From NCBI GenBank assembly GCA_021401465.1, contig JADDMT010000003.1, forward strand, positions 1 through 64,000: a stretch of 64,000 nucleotides of DNA, in the 5' to 3' direction. How positions within the stretch are numbered: the stretch's first letter is position 1; every line of letters begins with the position of its first letter. The DNA comes from Teratosphaeria epicoccoides (lineage: Eukaryota; Ascomycota; Dothideomycetes; Mycosphaerellales; Teratosphaeriaceae). Positions 10,022-21,366 of this stretch are shown piece after piece. Both the position numbers and the translations under genes were made by a program. The notes beneath the pieces were generated by a model, which saw only the letters and a list, made by a program, of their open reading frames with translations, was not told the DNA's origin and made no database searches.

Positions 10022-10698
10022 GTGTAGCTTGCCTCGACTGACGTACCCATGATTACTCATTTCCGAGGTGAGCAAAGACTACTGTAGAGGCGCCGCTTGA
10101 GAGGCGCCAAGGATACAGAGCAACCGTGCACATGTATTGCAGGGGAGCTGCCGCTAGAGGCCGAAGATCTCGCTTCAATCAGACGTCTCAAGCAAAGCGA
10201 TCCATCGTGTCTCTTTCTGCTACACACCATCGTACAGTCGCGCTCTGTATCAAGTCCCCTTATCTCGCTCCAGTCATTTCCAATGCTGCGGCAGTCGAGG
10301 CGAGGGGTCTAATAATCATCATCAAGAACCTTCCTAGCACGTCTAGACTCTCGTCGTCGCTTATTACAGATCCCAGACGAGCTTGCAATTCAGCCACAGG
10401 CGCGTTGCTGCGATTCCAGAAGCTCAAGCGCCACGATAAAGTGAATTTTGCAATGGCCATGGGTCGCACTTCCGGGTACTGGCAGTCTGGCATACGTTCC
10501 CGTTATTGTTATTGCTTTGGAAATGCAGGCACCGCCCATTCCTTTTGAGAATTTCGTGATCAAGGAAGGAGCGATGATGCCGAGCCCTCTTGTAATCGGT
10601 TGAGATAGAGATGCGTGGGTAAGTTGACTTCGACCATGTTTTCGCTCCAGCGAGCCCAATCTCAAATCCCCATTAACTACGCAGATTTGGACCGCCAA
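10022..10698. other. Intergenic, nothing recognised
   Basis: There are overlapping frames up to 140 codons on both strands, none with domain-like content. The segment includes the 3' end of eIF2A and upstream sequence of the sedolisin gene. Confidence 0.4.
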
Positions 10699-12966
10699 AT
10701 GCATATCCTTTTCCTTCTCTCACTTTCGTTGTCGGCTGGCATAGATCTTGTGGCTTCCAAGGCTATCCCTGACACACACGTCGTCCATGAGAAACGAGGT
10801 TCCCGGAGCACTCGCTGGATCGAGCGGGACCGGGTTGCCTCCCATGTGAAAGTCCCGGTGAGGATTGGCCTCAAACAGAATCAGGATACTCTCGCCAAGG
10901 CAGAAGAATGGCTCATGGACGTCTCCCATCCTGACAGCAGCAACTTCGGGCGGCACTGGACCCAGGAAGAGGTCATCGAGGCATTTGCACCGCATGAAGA
11001 TTCAGTAGCGGCTGTCAAAGAATGGGTTTCCTCAGTGCTCGGCGAGACGCGTGTTACAAATTCAGATAATAAGGCATGGCTGGCTTTCGACGCCACCGTC
11101 TCCGAACTGGAAGACCTGGTTCATGCCCAATTTCACGAGTGCCATCACAGGGCATCCGGGAGAGCAATCATCTCTTGCGAGCAGTACCACGTGCCCAAGC
11201 ACATCACAGAGCACATCGACTACATCACACCCGGTGTCAAAGGTGTCCAAGTCGAGACTGCTGAGCACAGGAAACGCTCCAAACGTGACCATGAAAATAC
11301 CGGGCCCGAACCCGATGTCCAGCCGGCGCCTGAGCTCACGAGCGACCCAAATGATACGGCCCATTGCGATGAAGCGATAACTCCGGCTTGCATGCAAGCG
11401 CTGTATGATTTTAAGCCTTTGGATCCGCATGCGGCTGTCAGCAGTACGAATTCGCTGGGAGTTTTCGCGGAAGGTGACTTCTGTAAGTCGAATTCTAGGC
11501 TGAGACGCGCAGTACGAGACCGCTCCAGTGAATGGATTCGTCTTGAATCCCTGAAGAATTTGCGCGATCCCTAGCATTCCCAAATTTGCTTGTGAGAGCT
11601 GCTCGCCAACGATTCTCCGTCCCTTCTCAGACGACCAGGGTGATTTGGACTTGTTCTTTCGCAAATTCACTCCGTACATTCCTGAGCTATTGTGGGCACT
11701 GATCAAGCTAGAATCATTTGCGTTGAAGCTTACGACACGCAGGGTACACATCCATTGATCGATCGCGCCCAGGACCCAGCGTCCGCGCCGTACGCTGGTG
11801 GAGAAGCCGATCTTGACTTGGAGATGGCGATCTCCATAACACACCCGATCAGCACGACCCTGTACCAGACCGATGATCGTTGATATGCCGGGAAACTCGA
11901 TGAGGAGGTATCGGAGAATGAGAACCACATAGAACTTTTCAATACCTTACTTGACACAATAGACGGCTCGTACTGCACCTACTCGGCTTACGGAGAAACC
12001 GGCAACAATCCTTTGCTGGATCCAATGTACCCAGACGCGAATGGCTACGAAGGGCAATTAATGTGCGGTGTCTACAAGCCCACCAATGTCATCACGATCT
12101 CTTATGGCTCGCTGGAGCAAGATCTACCAATCCCTATCAGAAACGCCAATGCGATGAGTTCTTGAAGCTTGGTTGACAGGGTGTATCCATTATTGTTGCC
12201 GCAGGCGACTATGGTGTCGGAGGTATTCCTGGTGATGGTTCCGATAACGGATGCCTCAGAGATGGCAAATTGTTCGCACCAACTCATCCCAATTTTTGCC
12301 CTTGGCTCACCAACGTCGGTGCAACCAGGATCGGTCGCACCGTCTCCGAGCCAGAGTCTGCATCCAGCAAGATGATGGCGTCCGGAGGTGGCTTCAGCAA
12401 TATCTTCCCAGCCCTGGCCTACCATTCAAGTGCGATCGCCACTTACTTCGCGAACCACGACCCGCCATACCCTTACTATCATGTTGGTCAATACAACGGC
12501 TCGGATGGTCTGTACAATCGCGATGGGCGTGGTATTCCTGATGTCGCTGCCATCGGAGGACACATCGCTATTTACGTCTCAGGCCAGGCAAAGGTCTCGG
12601 GCGGCACGAGTTCTTCGGCGCGAATCTTCGCCGGCCTTGTCACTAGGATAAATGAAGAGAGAATCAAGGTTGGCAAAGGTGAGGTGATTTTGGTCGCTGT
12701 TTCGGCTCCATGGCTGACGGGACTTCACGCAGGTCCTGTTGGATTCATCAATCCGACGCTCTACGAACATCCTGAGGTACTCAATGACATATTCGATGGC
12801 AACAACCCTGGTTGCGGTACTGAGGGCTTCTCTTGTGCTCCTGGCTGGGACGCGTAAGTCAAAGTGAAATGCGACGCAGCAGTAGAGACTGACTATAGGC
12901 AGAGTCTCTGGCCTAGGTTCAGCAAACTATGCGAAAATGCTGGAGTTATTTCTAGGCCTGCCTTAA
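10699..12966 (+). pseudogene. Sedolisin (S53) serine protease, disrupted
   Basis: Sedolisins are secreted acid proteases with a Glu-Asp-Ser active site and a large propeptide. The start at 10699 gives a hydrophobic signal peptide (HILFLLSLSLSAGIDLVAS) followed by a pro-kumamolisin-like propeptide (RIGLKQNQDTLAKAEEWLM, SNFGRHWTQEEV). The core keeps GDFY|DQGDLDLFF across a probable intron (about 11484-11613), the Glu/Asp motif GEADLDLEM (about 11805-11830), VITISYGSLEQDLPIP, VAAGDYGVGG and the serine motif SGGTSSSARIFAGLV (about 12597-12640). Probable introns at 12679-12733 and 12854-12902 lead to the C-terminal VSGLGSANYAKMLE. The frame is broken by TGA at about 11881-11883, a one-base shift near 12137 and a TGA near 12172, and the exon join near 11685 lacks a good donor. 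Multiple lesions make a pseudogene much likelier than misassembly. Confidence 0.75.
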
Positions 12967-13463
12967 AGCTGGTGTCTGGGGCACGGTAGTGAACGGCTGT
13001 AGCCTCGCGTGTTCGCTGCTATGCGGCTTTTGTACCTGTTCAGCATCCAGGACCACAGTAGATCAACAGGCATCACTCCTGCACACGCTTTTCTGATCAC
13101 AAGGAATATTGTTCGGTGCATGCAAGCTTCGTGTATCTTGCACTCATTACCACTGTGTCGAAAAGGCATCTGTCTCACTCAAACTTCCGATATTCCAGCA
13201 AGCAAATCGATCTCAGTCACGCATCCAACAACAACGGCCGCGGGACACAACATTCAGACCCTCCGCGCGACGGTCGAGCGCGACCTTGCCACTTTCAATT
13301 TTCAGCGTGAGCGTCTGTACCATCTGCAAACTCATCCAAAAGCCATTAAATAGTCAGACCGCAACATGATATCAATTGGTCACGGGATGGTCTCGAAGAA
13401 TATGCTCGCCGGCTTGAGTTTTTTGAGTGCAGAAACAGCCACACAGCTGGGGATAAGCAGGTC
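12967..13463. other. Intergenic, nothing recognised
   Basis: Only short overlapping frames occur here, with no domain-like content. Confidence 0.4.
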
Positions 13464-14403
13464 ATGCATGAGCTCAATACGTTGTTAGTGGTTGGCGATC
13501 AGTGAGTCGAGGTTATTACCAGATTTGCCCAGGCATACGAGGACAAAGTTGGCAAAGTCACTTCTGCGGGTGGCGAAAAGGAGCAGTCTGCCAGATCGAA
13601 AGGTAGGAGTGAAAACCCCCGTCTTAATATTGAGGCGATTGAGGAGCTCAAAGCCGGCAGCTCGAAACCAGCCCCGGAGCTTTCCAGATCAGCTCGAGAG
13701 CCGAAAGTGCACGCCGGTGCATCAACGAAGGCTCCTACAACGGAATCAGTGCTCCAGCAGAGCAATGCTAGAGATGCCTCGAAGGACTCAGAAGCTGTCA
13801 CGGCTGGCGTTGAGACCTTCAACACCAAGGATCCAGATGGCGTGTACTCGCTTCTGGGTCTGCCGCCGCCTGTTTCCTTTCAAGTGGCCCAATAGTCAGT
13901 CAACCGGTCGCGAGGTCAGCAGCGATCTTGCTGGTGGATGCTGACAGCTTGACAAGGCCATTCGAAAGAAGCAAAGGTTTCTTTATCCTGACAAGAACCC
14001 GAATGACCCAGTGGCTGCTGATCGTTCTGCCGAGTTCATGACTTTGATGGAAGGGACAATGGGCACAGCGGAGAAAAAGGCCGGTATGATGGTAGGGTGG
14101 CTTAGCAGTAGCTTGAGACGGTTGCTTGTAGGTTTGGAGAAGCTGGCGCTCCTGCATTGGATGGCTGTCCTTGAGGCTACCGTGCAAGGCTGGTGCCACT
14201 GGTATGCTGATATGAAGCATAAATCTTCGCCGTTTTTCCTGACCGAGAGACCGATTCCACTGCTTGCAATTCCCAGGGATGACAACTCTTTCGGAGCGGG
14301 TGTCAACCGTGAGCCCAGACCAACGGCAATCGACCCTTGTCGATGCTCAAGTCCTTCCGCAGACGGAAATGAAGTGTGGGTGTTGACACGAGTTGATCGC
14401 TAG
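13464..14403 (+). CDS. Divergent J-domain-like protein, model uncertain
   Basis: A possible start at 13464 (MHELNT), after removing a very short intron (13484-13522), leads into an open frame with a Ser/Lys/Ala-rich linker and then DPDGVYSLLGLPPPVSF. Removing 13884-13947 (weak donor, good gctgacag acceptor) joins this to LDKAIRKKQRFLYPDKNPND and RSAEFMTLMEG. This matches the helix II-loop-helix III layout of a J-domain, but the HPD tripeptide reads YPD. A further intron (about 14083-14131) would carry the frame to a stop at 14403; the tail has no recognised domain. The next gene downstream is also J-like, so the pair may be an old tandem duplication. The first and third introns are guesses, and the gene may be decaying. 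Confidence 0.4.
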
Positions 14404-14821
14404 TACGCCTCGAAGTATTTTTCCATACCTATGAGGTCGACGAGGGCACTGCCATCGCCTCCATCAAGGTACTGTCGGCAACGGCTGACGTGCGCGTTGG
14501 CTGAGGGCGTAAGGTAAGCTGGAAACAATGTCGGCCCTACGCAGCCTGGCTGTCAAGACTGTGATAAGGCTTGCCAGCAGCATCATCTCCTAGGTCAGCG
14601 CGCCTGAATGATATCATGATGTTATTCCGTGGCGTGGATTTCGGCTGGTGATCAACATACAGCTCAGTGACTCTTTCTAGACTGTAGGCATTGGTGGACG
14701 AAGTCAGCCAAGAGCATGTTAAAAGTTCTCGTGCGCGTCCTTCTTTCATGATCCGACAAGCACAACCTCAACTGTCCCAGGGGTAACATCCACCGAAAAC
14801 ACATCCAGTATCTTATCCAAC
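14404..14821. other. Intergenic between the two J-domain-like genes
   Basis: No gene is recognised. A short frame near 14410-14510 (YEVDEGTAIASIKVL) could be a remnant of the upstream gene's C-terminus. Confidence 0.3.
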
Positions 14822-15778
14822 ATGACTTCAACAAACGAGAACATCGCTCAACTCCACGAGCTGACCGCCGACGACCTCAAATCCTGCGAGCAAGTCAAGA
14901 TCCGCATCAACAAGCTGCGTGAAGAGATCAACCAGAGCACGATCATCAGCAACGCGAATGTCCTCTTCGGCATCGAGCAAGAGCTCGAAATCGCACGCCA
15001 GGTGTCCAAAGACATGGTGCGCCGGATCGAAGCCATCTACGATCGGGACAAGATCACCGCAACCGACCGCGAGATGCTGCAGGTCCTGAACGCCCGTCAG
15101 GTTGCCTGTGACAAGCTTGTTCATTTGTACGCAGAGTTAAGCGCGCTGCAGAGCGAGTCTGCGGGCCACAAGGTCAGAGATGCCGAGACGGAGAGAGAAT
15201 TCCTCGAAGAGACTGGCGATGCGGCCAAGGCCCGCAGGAGCCGCGAGACGGCGGATGGGCGGGCGGAGGAGGAGCAGCTACCGGCTATTGTCAATGAGAC
15301 TCTGCAGAGGCTGCCAACGCCACAGGCTCAGGCCAGCACATCGAATGTAGACGCTTGCGCTGACATGAGTGACGTCGACAGTGCGGGCTCTCTGGCTGGC
15401 TCCGATTTTGGCGACGCTGCGGATGAGGACGAGAATGATCTGAAGTGCAAGTGGCCGCTGCTCTACCAGATCCTGGACGTTCCTCCCGACACCGACGAAC
15501 GTCAGTGGGACGCAATCGTTCGTCTGTAAGTATTCCCCTTGCTAGCCCCTGATACTCACTGCTGTTGACCATCTTGTAGTGCCTATCGCAAGCTCGCACC
15601 CCAGCACGATCCCAAGCATCTGCCAAATGACCCAGATGCGCCTGCGCGCTGGGCTGCTGTCACCAAGGCCTATGAGACGCTGATCGATCCGAGCAAGAAG
15701 CAGTTCTACGACATGCACGGCAGTGTGCCGGCAGAGCTAGAGGGCTTTGATATGTCGAAGTTGCGGGTTGATGTCTGA
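14822..15778 (+). CDS. J-domain-like protein with degenerate HPD motif
   Basis: Two exons, 14822-15525 and 15580-15778, give 300 residues; the intron (15526-15579) has gtaagt...ttgtag borders and restores LAYRKLA. Residues 1-120 are predicted helical and charged (coiled-coil-like, with ADDLKSCEQVKIRINKLREE). Residues 120-220 are acidic and disordered. The C-terminal 70 residues resemble a J-domain: LLYQILDVPPDTDERQWDAI, then RLAYRKLAPQHDPKHLPNDP, then AVTKAYETLIDPSKKQFYD. The normal HPD that stimulates Hsp70 ATPase is replaced by QHDP, so it may be a J-like scaffold without Hsp70-activating function. That functional statement is inference. Confidence 0.7.
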
Positions 15779-16449
15779 GGCGCAGGCTGCGTCAACACTC
15801 GCTCGGGTTGTCGGTTGATGGCAGAGGTTGGGATAAGAGAGACGGCGCTCATCATGGCGATGTTATGATGATTCTGCTTGCTTGAATCTTACGGCGCTAG
15901 CTGTATCATGTGTATTTGTGACAGTAAGCGTGCCGATCGACATCCGTCGAATCTCACTGGCATAGTGTACGAACTCCTCCTCATCGCCATGCCAGATCCG
16001 TAGCATGTGCAGCCATGTGTCTCAGGAGGGTCAGCCAAGTCGTCAATAACTGATGCGAAGCAGTTGTGCACGATGCTGCGCAAGCTTTTTTGCCTTTTCG
16101 CAAGCCTCGACTGTTACGCATGACATTCTGGTCCAGTAACAAGCCAGCATGAGTACTCCTCCAGGCAGAGCGTTGCATCCAAATCTTCTTTTCTCGCGAC
16201 TGACTCAACACCCATATCAATACTCAGATCTGACCTCGGAGCGTTCGCAAATGGTTACAACCTCCGCTGTGCAGGAACTTGAACAGAATGCACCGTGTAC
16301 CGGCACTTCCAGCGCCATAGACATATTCCGAGAGAGGCAGACCGCAGATCCTGGCGCTGACCAGTCCACATGGCAGTCCTGCACGCCCTCAAACAACAAC
16401 CACCGCTACCTACGCAAACGGACTGCTCTAATCAACGCTGCTTTTAAGT
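15779..16449. other. Intergenic, nothing firm
   Basis: A 101-codon plus-strand frame (16149-16454) precedes the acetyltransferase remnant and could hold its degraded N-terminal exon, but no motif proves it. Confidence 0.3.
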
Positions 16450-16452
16450 TTT

Positions 16453-17055
16453 AGCGCCTAGCCGTTCCCAGTCAGCCTGCAGGGGCGCCGCCAAGCGTGG
16501 CACGATATCAAAAGTGCGACCTCGATCGATGGCACAACGGCTGAAGCTCCAATAGTCTGCAGCCCATTCTACGTCGACTACGGCATCAACGTCCATATTG
16601 ACCCGACTGCTGTGATAGACAGATGCTGTTGCTTTCAAGACAGTCCATCGTCGGAGGCAGGAATTTGGATCGGGGAGGAGACGTAAATTGGCGTTGGCGT
16701 GTTCATTGGCACCGTGAAGATGGAGGAAGACTGGAGGAAGAGATATGGAGTGTTCGGGCCTGCTCTGGCGGCTAGGGTGAAGATTTGGCGAGGCTGTGTT
16801 GTTGGAGCTGGATCTATCATATCGTATGTGTGTCCCGACCGATTCTGTGCTTGGACTGATCTTTGCAGGCCAGGAGTCACGATCGGCAATGGCTGCGTGA
16901 TCAAGGCAGGCTCTGTGGTGCCGACCTCCATACCAGACTACCATGTGGCCAGCGGGCATCCAGCAAGGCTAACAAGGAGAGTTGCACTGAATGTGGCAGA
17001 CGCGCCAGGACTGCAATACGAGATGAAGCGGATAGGCGGAGTCAAGCGATTATAG
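16453..17055 (+). pseudogene. Maltose/galactoside O-acetyltransferase-like (hexapeptide repeat), damaged
   Basis: Left-handed beta-helix acyltransferases of the NodL/LacA type acetylate sugars using acetyl-CoA. Visible pieces are PFYVDYGINVHIDPTAVID (about 16564-16620), GIWIGEET, then GVGVFIGTV, VKIWRGCVVGAGSIIS and PGVTIGNGCVIKAGSVV with SIPDYHVASGHPARL at the C-terminus. A 45-base intron (16824-16868) joins SIIS to PGVTIG cleanly. A TAA at about 16687 interrupts the frame after GEET, where glutamine would be usual, and another stop lies near 16463. No N-terminal domain could be joined. The family's active-site loop normally carries a catalytic histidine between the two halves (an ATH-type motif), which I do not see. 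It is probably a pseudogene. Confidence 0.6.
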
Positions 17056-17601
17056 TACACCATACGACACGGAAGAGTCAAGGTCTGACAGCGGAGCACC
17101 ACAGCTGTCACGCGGGGCTGCCCGATCCAATGCAGACTGTGAGCCTATTCCAGCAACGAGACTCGAGCCGGAAGGTGACACTCGCATACAGCAAGGTCAT
17201 GCAGAAGCCTCTGATGGGAGACCTGCATTCGAGAGAGGCGCTGAGGTTGCTAGTCAGGCAAGCCGAACCGGGCCGAGCAATCGGCTCTCAGGAGTCCCTG
17301 AGTCCACTCGCCAGAATGATGCCAGGCTGATCATGCTTGATGTCTTGATGCTTGTACTTCCGGTATTAAGCGGATGGCCTGTCGTTCACCCTGTGCTGTA
17401 CTGAGTGAGTCGTGGGCAGGAGTCGTCGTTTTCGAAATTTTGTTGCCGGAGGCCAAGAGTCTGGTGCAGTCGAGAGCAAATGGTATCGAGACCACCTAGC
17501 GAGCAGCATGCGACGTCATCTGAGATAGCAGTAGCGAGTGTCGGTTGGCCACGGTCACCGCCTCGCTCCTCCAGCAGCTCTCTCTTCCTTCACCAACGCT
17601 T
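17056..17601. other. Intergenic, nothing recognised
   Basis: Short frames only. The segment holds the 3' side of the BUD20-like gene. Confidence 0.4.
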
Positions 17602-18073
17602 TCATCGCACCACGTCAGCGTCGTCTTCCTCCAGCGTCGTCATCTCGTCGTCCTCGCGACCTTTGGCCTTCTTACTGAGAATGCCGTTGTCTGTAGTGAG
17701 CCCTACGGCAGCCTCTGCTTCCTTCTGGGAATAGGGCTCCTCCCTTAGTTGCCTCACTCTGCGCTTATGCGGCTTGCCCTTGGCGTGCTTAGTGAAATTG
17801 ACCTCGCTTTCAAACCACTTGGCACATTCTACGCAGTACCACTGGCCGAAGCCAGGCAGATCCTCAGGCGCCTTGGTGTCATGATACTGCTTGAGGTGGT
17901 TCTTGCGGTGAATGTCCGCGTGGATCTGATCGACATCTCGGATCGCGGCGTGTCGCCGCGCCTTCCGCTTACTCTGTCTCACATGTCAGTTGCGAGGCAC
18001 AAGGATTTTGTACACTTGCGCATTGTCACATGCCAGCAGGTCCACATACCTGTGAGCCACGTATCGCCGGCAT
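17602..18073 (-). CDS. BUD20/ZNF593-type C2H2 zinc-finger protein (60S ribosome biogenesis)
   Basis: Bud20 is a shuttling factor on pre-60S particles. Exon 1 (18073-18050) encodes MPAIRGSQ. After an intron at 17974-18049 (gtatgt...gagacag), exon 2 (17973-17602) continues SKRKARRHAAIRDVDQIHAD. The frame opened inside the intron begins with a non-ATG codon, which is why the upstream ATG was chosen. The single U1-like/C2H2 finger reads WYCVECAKWFESEVNFTKHA followed by KGKPHKRRVRQL, the family hallmark. The C-terminus is acidic. Length is about 132 residues, a normal size. It is divergent from the aconitase gene with 670 bases between start codons. Confidence 0.88.
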
Positions 18074-18744
18074 CGTCGCTTCTGTACTTCTCGCTGCCGA
18101 AGCCGGAGAAGTGAGAGGTAGTGAGGTAGATGAGGCTTCGTGGCCGCAAATGGCTAATTTTGCGAGTGGCTCTGGCGAATTTGCACACGAAGACGGAGGT
18201 CCGATAGCGGCGCTCGTATGGTCTGGGCTTGACACTTGTGGTTAACACTTGGTCTGCAGGTCAAAGAAATTTGCGACCCGGCTAGATCCGGTTGTCACAT
18301 GGGATAGCGGGATGCAGAAGTCGACGCCAGAGCCGCATGCCTCGGAGGTCTGGGTGCGGCGTCAATCATGCGCAATGGACATGGAGAGGGAGAAGTTGAC
18401 AACGCCTCACGAATTGCAAGCACGTCGCTGCCACGCGGGGGTTCTTGGAGGTTGTGTTCATGGTCCCTCGGTCCGTCCAGGTCCGAAACAAGACCCGTCC
18501 TGATCCGCCGCCGACCCGTTCACGTGATCACCACGTTTCGTTTGACTAACCTCGGGATGTTCATTGGCTCTTGATACCGCTGGCGAAGCTCGCAAACGTC
18601 TCTTTACATCACCTTGCTGCTCCTCCTCTCTTGCTCTATCACCCCGACCACCAGGTCAATCACTCCCTGCTTGCTGTTGGGCCTGTGGACCACAGCCACT
18701 GCGCTTCACATCTCCCCTCTGAAGCCACAGGTCACAGATTCAAG
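18074..18744. promoter_or_regulatory. Divergent promoter region between BUD20-like and aconitase genes
   Basis: A perfect palindrome TCACGTGA at 18520-18527 matches the Cbf1/bHLH E-box core, 218 bases before the aconitase ATG. The leader just before the ATG is pyrimidine-rich (18595-18660). The E-box role is inferred from the motif only. Confidence 0.4.
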
Positions 18745-21366
18745 ATGATGTCAGCAAGGACAGCAGCGCGGCAGCTGGTATGGTTTGCTTTTGCACGGCC
18801 TTGACAGGATGCAGCGCAGTACTGACAATGCCTGCAACAGCCCAAGGTCTTGGGTCGCCGCACCTTTGCCACGCCCGCCGACACGCCGCTGAACAAGAAG
18901 GTCGAGATGACCAATTGGGAAAAGGGCCACTACATCAACTATGCGAAGATGAACGAGAACCTGAACATTGTGCGGCAAAGACTGAATCGCCCACTCGCAT
19001 ACGCCGAGAAGATTCTCTATTCACATCTGGACGACCCGCACGGTCAAGAGATTGAGCGTGGCAAGTCATACCTCAAGCTGCGACCCGATAGAGTAGCATG
19101 CCAGGATGCTACCGCGCAGATGGCCATCCTGCAGTTCATGTCTGCCGGTATGCCAAGCGTTGCGACACCAACTACTGTGCACTGCGATCACCTGATTGAG
19201 GCTCAGATTGGGGGCGAGAAGGATTTGGCGCGTGCACAGGATATCAACAAGGAGGTCTATGACTTCTTGTCTACTTCATGTGCAAAGTACAACATTGGCT
19301 TCTGGAGACCCGGCAGTGGTATCATTCACCAGATCGTTCTGGAGAACTACGCTTTCCCGGGTGGTCTTATGATTGGTACCGACTCGCACACACCGAACGC
19401 CGGTGGTCTTGGCATGGCTGCCATTGGTGTTGGCGGTGCCGACGCCGTCGACGTTATGGCCAATCTGCCATGGGAGCTGAAGGCACCAAAGGTCATTGGT
19501 GTTAAGCTCACTGGCAAAATGAGTGGCTGGACTTCTCCAAAGGATATTATTCTCAAGGTTGCAGGCATTCTCACTGTCAAGGGCGGCACTGGTGCTATCG
19601 TAAGCACTCTTAGTCCCAAAACACCGACTGCAAATGGAAGTGCTAATCCTTGTAGATCGAGTACCATGGCCCGGGCACTGACAGCTTGAGCTGCACTGGC
19701 ATGGGCACGATCTGTAAGTCAATGCTCGGAAATGTGATGAGAGAATGAAGCTGACCACGCCAAAGGCAACATGGGGGCTGAGATCGGAGCCACGACCTCC
19801 CTCTTCCCATTCAACGACAGGATGCAAGTCCGGAAGCATGCCCACCACGCAAACACACCCGCTAACAATCCATCAGGTACGATTATCTAAAGGCCACGAA
19901 GAGGCAGCACATCGGTGACTTCTCCCGCGCATATGCCGCTGAGCTCCGCGAGGACGAGGGCGCCGAATACGATGAGCTTATCGAGATCAATCTCAGCGAG
20001 CTCGAGCCTCACATTAATGGTCCTTTCACTCCGGATCTTGCCACCCCGATCAGCAAGTTTAAAGAGGCGGTTAAGGCGAACAAGTGGCCAGAAGAGGTCA
20101 AAGTCGGCTTGATTGGTTCCTGCACCAACTCTTCGTACGAGGACATGAGCCGTTCTGCAAGCATTGCTCAGGATGCCCTGGACCACGGTCTTAAGGCCAA
20201 GGCTTTGTTCACCGTCACTCCTGGCTCCGAGCAGATTCGCGCAACGATCGAGCGTGATGGCCAACTGAAGACCCTTGAGGAGTTTGGCGGTATGGTTCTC
20301 GCAAACGCCTGTGGCCCGTGTATCGGCCAGTGGGATCGTCGCGACGTCAAGAAGGGCGAGGTGAGCATTCGACATGCAATGAACCGTTCGGCGACAGGAT
20401 TACTGACGTGATTAGCCAAACTCGATCATCAGCTCGTACAACCGCAACTTCACTGGTCGAAACGACGCGAACCCGGCAACTCACGCTTTCGTCACCTCTC
20501 CCGACCTTGTGCTTGCCATGACCCTTGCTGGTACCCTCAACTTCAACCCGCTCACCGACACCCTTAAGGACAAGAACGGCAAAGAGTTCAAGCTCAAGGA
20601 GCCCACCGGTGACGGTCTCCCATCCAACGGCTACGACCCAGGCCGTGACACTTACCAAGCACCTCCAGAGGACCGCGCGTCCGTGAAGGTTGCCGTCTCT
20701 CCTACCTCTGACCGTCTGCAGATCCTTGAGCCATTCAATGCGTGGGATGGCAAGGACGCCAACGACCTCCCGATCCTCATCAAGACCAAGGGCAAGACCA
20801 CCACTGACCACATCTCCATGGCCGGCCCGTGGTTGAAGTACCGCGGACACTTGGACAACATTTCGAACAACATGCTTATCGGTGCCATCAATGCTGAGAA
20901 CGGCGAGGCCAACAAGGTCAAGAACGCCGTCACTGGTGACTATGACGCCGTACCGAACACTGCCCGTGACTACAAGCGCCGGGGTATACGATGGGTGGTT
21001 GTTGGTGACTGGAACTACGGTGAGGGTTCGTCCCGTGAGCACGCTGCCCTCGAGCCGAGACATTTGGGCGGTCTTGCTATCATCACCAGGTCTTTCGCCC
21101 GTATCCACGAGACCAATTTGAAGAAGCAGGGTATGCTTCCTCTCACATTCTCCAACCCAGAGGACTATGACAAGATCGGCCCGAATGACAAAGTGGACCT
21201 GCATGTGACTGAGCTTGGCGTCGGCAAGCCGATGACAATGACTGTCCACCCAGCGAATGGCGACACGCCTTTCGATGTTCAGCTTTCGCACACTTTCAAC
21301 GAGGGCCAGATTGAGTGGTTCAAGAACGGTTCGGCGCTGAACACGATGGCGAAGGCACACAAGTAG
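18745..21366 (+). CDS. Aconitate hydratase, mitochondrial
   Basis: Aconitase isomerises citrate to isocitrate in the TCA cycle with a [4Fe-4S] cluster. The six-exon model is 18745-18777, 18841-19599, 19656-19713, 19766-19823, 19877-20360 and 20416-21366. The N-terminus (MMSARTAARQL) is Arg/Ala-rich like a mitochondrial presequence and is split by the first intron. Cluster cysteines are visible in GSCTNSSYEDM and ANACGPCIGQW. Other family blocks are GGLMIGTDSHTPNAGGLGM, YHGPGTDSLSCTGMG, GDWNYGEGSSREHAALE and AIITRSFARIHETNLKKQG. The fourth intron (19824-19876) begins GCAAGT and ends CATCAG: only a GC-AG border rebuilds NDRMYDYLKAT. Predicted length of about 780 residues is normal for the family. 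Confidence 0.97.

Noticed and set aside
11062..11928. 288-codon minus-strand frame
   Set aside because: It is antisense to the recognisable sedolisin blocks; long because of codon bias.
20347..21360. 337-codon minus-strand frame
   Set aside because: It is antisense to the last aconitase exon, whose plus-strand motifs are unmistakable.
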